From: Tetraselmis striata
Lineage: Eukaryota; Chlorophyta; Chlorodendrophyceae; Chlorodendrales; Chlorodendraceae
Length of the DNA: 64,000 bases
NCBI GenBank assembly: GCA_006384855.1
Contig: VCJN01003579.1
Span: forward strand, 1-64,000
Direction: 5' to 3'
In this document: positions 54,801 to 64,000 of the stretch, piece by piece
Position numbering within the stretch: position 1 is the stretch's first letter
How the letters are laid out: each line of letters opens with the position of its first letter
Position numbers and translations under genes: made by a program
Notes under the pieces: model-generated
Seen by the model: only the letters and a program-made list of their open reading frames with translations
Databases searched by the model: none
Told to the model about the DNA's origin: nothing

Positions 54801-57800
54801 TATTGTTTCTGCAGTCTATAAAAACATCCAAATAAATCTAGTGATTGCTAGCCTGGCGACCTTTGGAATCTCTCCGCTCACTCTGAGCCCGGATGACTTG
54901 GATGTCATGCTGCAAACCACGTACCACTTGTTCAACGACCAGCCGGACCTTTGTTCCATGTTTTGGGATGTCAACGCCTTGGCAAAGGAACCCATGTTTC
55001 ACTTCCTCAATGTGGCACGAGATATATTCCCAGCTGTACCCATGCCGCTGCTCTACATGCTCGCTGGAGTATGCAACGGGCCACAGAATGCTACCCAGGT
55101 ACACCTTCATAGTTGTTTTATTGTGCAGGATCATTGTTGGTGCTGGTGTCTATATATGGATTTCACAACCTCGGTGATTTTCACAGGTACACACCTACCT
55201 TGCTAGACTTCCGTCCCTGACCTTCAGGTATGTTGGCTTCCTGCGCAGTGATTATGGACAACTGCTGCTGCAAATTGCTGCTATCTCAGACACGCGCGGT
55301 TGGTTTAGGCGTGGGTGTTGTGGACGGCAGGCACTATGCCAGCGATCCAGACATCGAATTTGATGGCACAGCGCCTGGGGCGCATGTTCTTTCCACCGCC
55401 AGCAAACCGATAAAGGAAATTCAGATGCTATCTATTCCGCAGGTGAGGCTTGCACTGGAAGCAGTGCTCTGATTCTGGCAACCATTATTTTCAGAGATGC
55501 CTTGGAAGCCACTGATAAGGTGTATTGTTCTGCTAAGGGGACAAGTGGGAATATTGTGGACCGTGTGAGCGAACACCTACCTGCAGGAGAAATGCACGCA
55601 ACCAAGCTGTTGAGGAAGTTGACCTCGACACCTACCCCCAAGAGCGTGAAGAGAACCGTCAGCCTGGCTGGTCTGGCGCGTGGCAACAGTTCGCCACTAA
55701 ATGCCAGCCGTCGTTTAGATGGGGCGGCTGTCAGCGCTGGACTGGAAGGCATCCGGCTGGAGTTCAATGACCCCAAGGAGCGCTGTAGCCCTCGTGGGGT
55801 GAACAGCGAAAACACCCCCTCACATTTATCTAGAGAGACAACCAACCCATCGAACAGGAATGGTGCGTCAGCGTCGCCATTTGAACCAATGGCGGGGCGC
55901 TTGGAAAAACCAGCCGAGACATCAACTTCAAAGCCTGCCCGGACGCTAAGTATTTTGACAGATGTTGACGACGAGCTGTATGACGACACAGCGCTCCTGA
56001 TCAAATGGCATGTTGAGCCACCTCGTGGAAGCGGCATGGTGAAAGTGCTGCTGGAGTTAAGCCCCAACTCACTGACCGCCTGGAGCCCTTTGCCCCCCAG
56101 CATTCAGTCAGGTGTTCAATTGGATCAACAACAGAATTAATTCGTTTTTTTCTGTGACTTCCCACAACAGGTTGGCTCAATGACTGCAAATCTTAAGCGT
56201 GGACTGCATACCGATGCGATTATTGGCAATTTGAAGGTTGTGCTACGTCTATTGTCAAACATGGCTCAAGCAGATAATAGCACAGGAAAGGTGAGAAGCA
56301 GTTGCCTTGCCGTTACTCTATACATCAACATAGCTCTGTATCCTCTTGTCATGCAGCACGGTCGATTCCCCCATTTGGCGACGCCCGTGTAGGAGCTTTT
56401 GAAGTACGAGGTATGGGACATTGAGAGCAGCCTTACATCCGAGTCTTCAATGGACAAGACTGGAGATCCCTCAAGTAAAGGGCGTGTGACACTGCTCTCA
56501 TTAATCTGCCGATTGCTGGACACGCTGCTTCATTTACCACAGCCTCCTCTGGATGCAATGGGTACGGCGCCGCTTTGTGTACTTTGTGCAGTGCAACCAC
56601 CTTCTGCACCTGCGCAATAATCTTGAGACAGTGCGTGTTGCAACTCCCCCTGTCTAGGCTTGTGCCTGAGCATCTGTGCGGCGTTATCAACTCATGCTCC
56701 TGGGGAGGTGATGGCGCAGCTGATGGTAACAGGTCTTTTTGAAACAAACAGAAACGTGCCTCTGTTTGTCGATAGAGATACCTTGGAGACGCCAAAAGGC
56801 ATTCAAGCGCGCATGGAAGGTAAACTCCACCAAAGATACAAACCTTTGCTGTGCCTGCCTTTTTGTACAATATCCCCGCTTCGCATCTGATAGCTGGGCA
56901 TGCTCCCCCCTTACAGAGTCAATCAGGAAAGGGCTTCCACGGTTCCAGCTTCTGCACAAGGAGCACGAATGCCGTCTGCATACGTACCCTGTCACCGAGG
57001 GGCTGCTTGAGGTAGCTGATGCATGCACGTTTGAACGATTTGCACGCCTCCCTGCGGCCACACCTCTCACTTTCCGGGCGCACAAATAACACAAAGCTTT
57101 TTGCAGGTGCTGGCTGGTTGCTTGTACAAGGGCGTGACCACTGGTATGGTTGCAGAAGCAGCTGGATGGGTGTTGGTTCACACGCTTGGCAAGCACAGAG
57201 ACTGGAAATTCAATACCTTAGCGCAGAAGCATCACCTAGCAGAGCTTTGTCTCCGGACGATACGCAGAGGGCTGCAGGTATGCAAACCTGCTTGAAGGAT
57301 ATCACAGATGTTGAGGTCCGCGATTGGGGGTTCGGTTCGGCATGTTTGTATTTGTTCTGCTTGATATTGGTTTCAGTGTCTTTATAAGACATTTCTACCT
57401 GTGTAGTAAATTACTCATACATGTAGGGTAGCCACAAACGGCAAACATTTAGGGGATGGATGGAAATTATCAGCCTTTGGTTGTAGGAGTACTTGCCCAC
57501 TTGGTCTAAAAAGTACCTGCGATATATATGTATTTATTGGCATTGTACAATAAGTGATGTGCTGGCTGTGCACACCGCCCATTTAGTGTGTCACAAGCGC
57601 AGCAAGACATGCAAGAAGCAATGAAGAGGTTGATCACAGGATTGCTTTTGTGACTGCTCTGGAAAACTTGATTTCAGGTGAGGCATGGATATAGTGACAT
57701 CATTTTACAGCGTGTCGCAATTGTGGTCTGGCGGCTGTTGACCTCCAGGGTGTAAACTGTATTTGTTGTGTTGCAGGGCCTCTTCTACACATATTTCCAT

Positions 57801-60011
57801 TGGCCTTCCCCCCACCTGCTGTTGCGCTGGAAGAAGGCCGGGTAAGTAGCAGCAATCTTGTGGTGATCAAGTCTACAGAGAACCTCGCAAAGGAGATGCT
57901 GGCGCTTGTTCCAGCCCTTAATCAGGTTCTGTCAGCTCGACATTTTCATCCTCAGATGATGATTTCAGTTAACTGTTTTGTGGCTAGCGCACCTTCTGTT
58001 CAGGAATCTAACTTCCTGTGCCCTGCCAGAGTCAAGAGATATTGGAGCACATTTTCTTTGGCTCCGATTCGCTTCCGGGGGCGGCATGTCTGTCCTCATA
58101 TCTGACCTACTCTCATTCCGATCTGAAGATGCGACTGCTCGCACTGCAAGCCATTAAGGTTGGTGCTCTGACATCCACCATCCATTTGCATGATAGGGCA
58201 CACGTAGATTGGCTGTGCGATGCAACAATGTACCTCTCGTTCTGTACTGACGAGCACGTTTTGTCAAGGTTTTCCTGGAGGTGATTGCTGGGCAAGGAAA
58301 CAATAGCACCCGGACCTTGACGTACAAGAATCTACTTGTCAAGGTACTTGTCAGGCTCTTTTTAAACTTCCAGTGTCATATATCTTCTTACTGCTGACCT
58401 GAGTGATTCAGGCTTGGTGCTCCATTTACAACTGGCTGAAGGATCATGAATGCGTCCTGCAGGATGGATTGAGAGGGATGGCAGGCAACCATGATTTGTG
58501 GAGAAACACCCTTGTGCAGAGCACTGGGCTAGTCATGGCAGGGATTGATACCCAAGTCTGTTGTGCGGCGCTAGAGTGTGCAAAGTGGACACTATCAAAC
58601 CACTGGCCTCTGATGCACACACTGCTATTTCCTACCTTGCTGGAAAAAAAGACTGAGAGGTGAGGCATAGGGTGAAGAAGCATCGCCGTGACACTAAACA
58701 ATGGCTATCTCTTGCACTGCTACTGATATGACATGTCTATGTTGGCTGATGGCACAGCACTTCTAGTGTGCCGACCGTGCCATGGAGCAGAAAACCTGCG
58801 CGAGTTGGGCAGCAGTTCTACGATTCTTATGCCTCCCTGCGGCCACATCTCTCGCAAGTCAGCCGCTTGGGGTCAGATCCCCAGCCGGGATCTCATGTAC
58901 AGGAACTCATGCCGCTTGGAAACAGCCGTCCGCTCGAGAATGACAGAGGTTCTGTTAACCCGGGGCCACACAAAAACCAACATATGAGTACAAGCACCCT
59001 GAGTGTTCTGGACTGCATATGGGATCTAATTCAGGATGTCCCCCGGCTGCTGAAGGAAAAACCACAGTGAGATCCCTGCCTGGTCATAGCATGTGCCATG
59101 TTACACACCGACCTGTTGCCAGTACCTGCTCATCCATAGTCTTACGGACGTCTGCATGCTCATCCACGGCTCTGCCACACTGTGGAATGACAGGTGTATT
59201 GCACGTAAATTATATATAACATCTATCTGGATATGTCACATGTATCTATATATTTGTATATATAGATATCGAAACGACGTGACCCCAGTCGCTGAACCCT
59301 TGCTTTGATCACAGGCCAGTGGCATCAGCACTGCAGCTCGCCGCAGCTTTGATCCAGTCAAGCCACTTGAGTCCAAAGCACAAAGAGGCTGCAGATATAA
59401 TGAAGGGACAACCCGGCTTCTGGAACTGCATTTCTGCGTGTGTCCCATTTCGCCCAGCTCCTGAATCAGACCGTGAGCCAGAGAGATCACAGTACCTTGC
59501 TGAACAAGCAGCTCTATTGGTGCGTACCTCTTGTGCAACCACTATTGCAGTGCAGTATGCTGCTAGCCAGCGCATGTGGACAATTGACAGTTGTAATGCG
59601 TTGTGTGCTATCACAGAGCATGGCAGTTGAGCTCAGCGGATACCGCAAGAGCCCAGGCAACTATGCACGCACAAATATCAAGGACCTGCTCGCCATTGTG
59701 AAAGAGTGGGAACGTGAAGGATGGAGGGGGAGGTCCTCCAGGATCAACCAACTGCTGATGGAGCGCGAGGGGACTACAATACAAGAGATGCAGACACCGA
59801 TTCCCACATCAGTGCTCTCACAGGGGATATGCAATCCTTCGCGCAGCTGCATTTGCCTCGGGCTGGTGATCCTTCTACTCATCATAATTGTTGTCCTTCA
59901 GCGTGGAAGCTTCTAGCTACTCTATCCCAGCCCTTATCAGGCAGCGAAAATAATGACAGCATTTCGAAGGTGGAGGATCTTCGAAGGCACTGGCTTTTGT
60001 ACACGTGTTAG
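51820..60011 (+). CDS. NUP188: Nucleoporin NUP188, many exons
   Basis: Large alpha-helical scaffold protein of the inner ring of the nuclear pore. Exons resolved in phase: 51820-51929, 52468-52654, 52756-52863, 53090-53138, 53244-53437, 53603-53809, 53903-54003, then from 54107. Later coding blocks include VPTLLAWSAFLCLHG (54.4 kb), LTLSPDDLDVMLQTTYHLF and LCSMFWDVNALAKEPMFHFL (54.8-55.1 kb), an SH3-like segment (IQMLSIPQ, then ALLIKWHVEPPRGSG, 55.4-56.0 kb), HTYPVTEGLLEVADACTFE and KHRDWKFNTLAQKHHL (56.9-57.3 kb), and HIFFGSDSLPGAACLSSYL (58.0 kb). The assignment rests on the order of these blocks, which follows the NUP188 family. The last exon and stop at 60011 are less certain. Introns carry poly-G (52879) and poly-C (53530) runs. 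No lesion was found in the resolved part. Confidence 0.85.
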
Positions 60012-61048
60012 AGGTGTGAGTGAGTGGCATGTGTGATCGTGTCGGCACCTCATGCATACAGATTTAACTGGATTATGAATACCCTCCCACACCGTATGCC
60101 TTTGTCATTGTGTCCTGCCGGCGACCAATGCAACCACAAGTATCACACCGCGCATTGCCAGTGCTTGCATCAGATGTTGCCCGTGGCACATCAGAGGCAT
60201 GCACGCATGAATTGTGGAACATAGTAAGGATGCCTTATAGCAGATGCCCTTGCTTGATCATCCGCCATAGGGCTTTTGAAGCTGCTTAAATACTTATTTG
60301 GATAATACACTGAAGTAAGTGTAGGGAGCAAACCATTGCAAGTGGAAGGGAAACACAAACATGGTGTGTATTTATACTGCAACTGTTTAATGCTTGTGCA
60401 TGGGGCGCCAATGGCAATGTAACATACTATGGCTGACTATTTCGCCCTGTTGAGCGCCCTACATGGGCCACCGGTCCGCTAGTGGGATCCCATACTCAAT
60501 TTATCGCTGCTGCGCCACTACTCACGCCCTTGCCCTCTCCCTCTCCTGTTCCCGCTTCACATCCAAGAGCCACAGTCACCCATTACAGCAATGGACCCTC
60601 GCGTGCAAATATGCAAGACTGATTGCAGAAGGGCCACTCAATCTCACTTCTGCACGCCGTATGAATATCTCCGCGCGGTGATAGACACAGCGTTTTAACT
60701 AGGTAGTTCGTTAAAATGCCCATATCAGCCACCATGTATAAAATCGCTATACCGCACACCGCATTTGGTCATCATTGCCTTACATGCCAAGCCCATGATT
60801 CCGTACACCATTGCTGTTAAAGAAGTCAACAACTTCTCTATGCAGAAAATGACGTATCAATAAGTATGCATGCCATTGCCAGTGAATGCAGGATCCACTT
60901 AAAAGCCGAGCACTGTGTGTGACACGAATTTCGCCAATGTCGAAAAGAGTCATTCAGACATACATTCCACGAGGCATAAGCACCGTAATATTGCTAAATC
61001 ACCCATCATGTGGACGCAATGACTGTAAACTCGGGAACCTATTCCAGT
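60012..61048. other. Intergenic region between two convergent genes
   Basis: No gene is seen. A TGTAA word, the usual polyadenylation signal of volvocine green algae, lies at 60417-60421 about 400 bp after the NUP188 stop. On the minus strand TGTAA occurs near 60780, which could serve the proteasome gene. Both assignments are inference. Confidence 0.4.
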
Positions 61049-62602
61049 CTATGTAGTGTCCATTGACTCTCCCTCTGAAACTGTCAAGGCCGACAGAGGA
61101 ATGAGGTCACGTATTTTTTCCTTCACCACAGCTGCAGGAGCACAACACAGGTATGTCAGTTCCAGCAACTGAGCTAGGGCATGCCGCTAGCAACTTCTGC
61201 ATGGTGCCCATCAGCAATGGCACACCACACCCACGGCATGGGAAGTGATACTGTGTTCATCAGCAGATACATACGTGCAGTGCCAGGCTTGAAGATGACC
61301 GGATTCTGTCTCTGATACGTCCGCTCAGTCAGGACTTCATAGTTGCGCAAATATTCTGCTCCGCCCTTCGTGATGATGCAGAGATCAACGTTAGAACCTG
61401 ATCCCAGGTCATTGTAAATGCCAGCCTTGATAGCTCTGCCCACCAGCTCCATGGCCTGCTCTTTGCTCATGTCATCTTGGTAGCCAGACTCAAATACAGA
61501 CATAGCATTGAGCGACCCTGAGCCCATTGTCACAAACGGAAGGGCATCTGTTGAACCATGGGGGTAGACCTGGACATACGTAGCACATCGTTTCAGACGA
61601 CAAGGGTTTCTGCAACTGGAATTCATATGAGTTGTGCCTTAGCATTGCCTTCCAGCACAGCCTATTGAACTAGCTCAAATAATCCGACCACACGTATTAT
61701 GCAATACGCATCCCGGCCCATCATGGTATGTACACATATCATTTGATGATTCTGTGCCATGTATTTGTTGAATTATGCAACATCTGGGTGCAGATGGACC
61801 CCATGATAGCAGGATCTTTCACAACCCAATACATGCCTGCCGCAAAGCTGCCTCACGTTGTCCCAGACTAGCCCCAAAATATAAGCAGATCACTAATCTG
61901 CATGTAGCGATACTCGGCAACCGTGCCGTTGATGTGGGACACGCAGGGCGTCATGTGCGGGCACTGCATACCGTGAAGAGGTGTGGGCCCTTGAAATCCA
62001 CACCACCAAGTACAAGAGCTGCGCTGACATGACCCTGATACTTGAACAGATGCGACTTCAGCAACGTCAGAGCTGTGATCACCCGCGACTCGCGCCCAGT
62101 GCCAAAGCGGTGCAGCTCCAAGGCAGAAGATACCATCCCTGCGGAATGCACTCTATGAGTCCAGTGCCAATGAAATAAACAGCCCAAGCTGGGCATGAAA
62201 TTGCGCGCTGAAAGCGGGGTCATGGGTTGGCATTGCGCGTTCACCTGTCACAGCTTCTGTGTCTGCAGCAGTGCCAGCACCGCAGCAGTATATGCTGGGT
62301 GAGATATAGTGGATCTTCTCACAGTTTTTGTCTGCAACAGTAGATCCCGCTGTAGATCTTGTGTCGGCCCCGAGAACCACTCCGTCCTGGGAGCAAGAGC
62401 ACGGCGTGACGTCAAGGCATTCAGCGGATCACGGAGGCCAACAACGATGTAGTGGGTCACAAGTAGCTTGGCATACCTTAAAAATCACCCCGGCGATAGT
62501 AGTACCGGTCTTGGTGAAGCCCGGCCCTTGGACGCCTCGCTGGTGGAGCATTTCGTTACGGCGGCATAGGTCAAAACTGAAACCACCCACTGGTTCCGCC
62601 AT
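61049..62602 (-). CDS. PSMB7: Proteasome subunit beta type-7 (beta2, trypsin-like activity), five exons
   Basis: Exons 62602-62477, 62386-62245, 62138-61972, 61569-61275 and 61131-61049 join in frame to 813 nt (270 residues and a TAG), close to the usual length of the family. All introns are GT-AG (donors gtatgc, gtgaac, gtatgc, gtatgt). Exon 1 encodes [16 protein letters not shown] and the processing site KTG-TTIAGV, where the Thr after Gly becomes the N-terminal nucleophile of the mature subunit. Then GADTR (Asp17), ADKNCEKIH (Lys33), [30 protein letters not shown] and [12 protein letters not shown] follow. The C-terminal arm ends ESMDTT. This subunit sits in the 20S core and cleaves after basic residues. 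The gene appears intact and is convergent with NUP188. The Met at 62602 is chosen because it directly precedes the conserved PVGGF block. Confidence 0.96.
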
Positions 62603-64000
62603 CTTATCGCCTGGCTGCGTGCCTGTCAGCGCCAAGTTTCCGCCCAACAGCGATACGTGCACAGACTCCACAAATACCCAGGTGGGTGTGGTGGAGTTGC
62701 TCTGGCCAGTGGATACCTTCCACGACGACAACTTCAGCCTCGATCTTCATCCGCCGCGCAACTGCAACTTCTGGTAAATATGCTGCTGGCAGAACAACAC
62801 CGCCCGGCGAGGGCAGCTGGCCTGACGCGACTGTGATGATTGTGATTTTGTTTTCTGCCCCGCCCGCCGGGGCAACTCTGAAACCCTGCTCAAACCCTTG
62901 CATCGCCTCCACAACTACAGCCGTTTATAGCAGTAGCGATCGAGTACGAGTATGTTGGACCCAGAGTACCCCGGTACCCTGAATCCGCTTTTTCTCTCTG
63001 TGAAATCCGCATTTTTCCAGTGAACAGCTGACTGCCGTACATGTGCCTAATTTGGACCGTATGGCAGAAGTACGACACCCAGTTTTTACCAAAGCATGGC
63101 ACCTGGGCATCTGTGCCAGTTGGCCTTCTTAGACTACGGAGAGGTGTCCGTCCTAATTTACACCCAGCCGGCTGGTATAAATTGCCAGCCTCGCCTCCTT
63201 GTAATTCAGTCAACTTCTTTTCCCAGAAATATTCCGACTCACCCTTTCTCTCTCGTGACAGTGCCACTCATCCATCACCTCGGCGACAGCGACTAACTAT
63301 GGTCCATCGCCCACGGCTCACAGCAGCCCTTTGCCTTTCCAGCTTGCACCTTGTGTTATACTCCATTTCCCTTTAGCCATAATGTTCTGCTATACTAGCA
63401 GGTATAACTCCCCGCAAAGGTAGTACGACTACGCATCCGCGGAGTCGGTGTATATATTAGTATTGCGGGTGTAAATACTAGTAGTATAAGGCCGAAGACT
63501 GTCTGGAATTCTAGAGGTTCTTGACTCAAGCTACGTGCTAACACAGCACTCCCATAACCCGCTCATCATAGCGCATGGTATAACTTGACTCGGCGGTGTA
63601 ACATACGCCTCGGCAATTGCTACCTGTAGAATTCAGAGCGAGAAACTATTACTCCACACCCCATGTGGTACCAGTAAGATGGCCATACTACTAATCCTTA
63701 GCTGCTCACTGAAGGGCCTAGACAGTACTTCGCCCCTTGTACTCGGCTCGAATGCTCATACTCGTACTTCGTCCTTCTACTAGCTCGTCTAGCGCCATTG
63801 CTCTCGTTATTCCAACAGGAACAGGCTTAAGCTAGAGCCTAACACTTGGTTTCGGAGCTTAGACATCGGTAAGCGACGTAAAGAATGGCTACACCAGGAG
63901 AGACGCCACCTGAGGACAGCGGAAGCTTTCCGGTAGCGGCCACTTGCCGGCGAAGCACATCCGATTCCGCTCGAAGGAGGTCAAGAGGGCACGCAACCGA
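62603..64000. other. Upstream of the proteasome gene; no gene recognised
   Basis: The first few hundred bases are presumably the promoter and 5' untranslated region of the proteasome gene. Open frames of 60-125 codons exist on both strands, but none shows conserved features. The word ggtttcggagctta occurs at 63849, similar to the primer binding site of element C. Confidence 0.4.

Overview
The window is eukaryotic nuclear DNA. It has spliced genes with GT-AG introns, Ty3/gypsy and tyrosine-recombinase retrotransposons, a large satellite and many poly-G/poly-C runs. The tyrosine-recombinase element has split direct repeats, as in the PAT/Kangaroo/TOC group, and a TGTAA motif lies downstream of one gene. 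Together these suggest a chlorophyte green alga, perhaps Chlamydomonadales. That assignment is an inference (about 0.6). Only two ordinary host genes are recognised, both at the right end.

Layout. (1) 1-10951 is a nest of retroelements. A decayed plus-strand chromovirus-type Ty3/gypsy element (A, to 10751) is split by a minus-strand gypsy element (B, 1464-6823) with 348-bp LTRs and a perfect 5-bp target duplication. Element A itself abuts a remnant of a PAT-like element (10752-10951). (2) 11046-13900 holds a 210-bp tandem duplication and a spliced gene of unknown function with a Cys/His cluster and a Tudor-like segment. (3) 13900-36052 is a very large inverted repeat. The left arm is 2.9 kb (13900-16844), the spacer 2.2 kb (16845-19027) and the right arm 17 kb (19028-36052). 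Both arms carry the same unknown, now broken, spliced gene, transcribed outward. One satellite unit in the left arm corresponds to about 30 units (14 kb) in the right arm. (4) 36135-36710 is a GC-rich tandem repeat, and 36816-37918 is a LINE reverse transcriptase fragment. (5) 37919-45437 is a third gypsy element (C, minus strand) with 518-bp LTRs. (6) 45640-50619 is a PAT-like tyrosine-recombinase retrotransposon (minus strand): gag, RT-RNase H-methyltransferase-like, recombinase, with split direct repeats. (7) 50670-51300 holds small repeats and a tRNA-like segment. (8) 51820-60011 is a many-exon NUP188 nucleoporin gene (+). 61049-62602 is a five-exon gene for proteasome subunit beta type-7 (-), convergent with it and apparently intact.

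The most notable signals are two. A DIRS/PAT-type methyltransferase-like domain recurs upstream of the protease in three different Ty3/gypsy elements. The giant inverted repeat has a hairpin-forming satellite expanded in one arm only. All transposon genes seen here carry frameshifts, stops or deletions. The two host genes splice in frame wherever junctions were worked out. All coordinates and repeat counts were read by eye.
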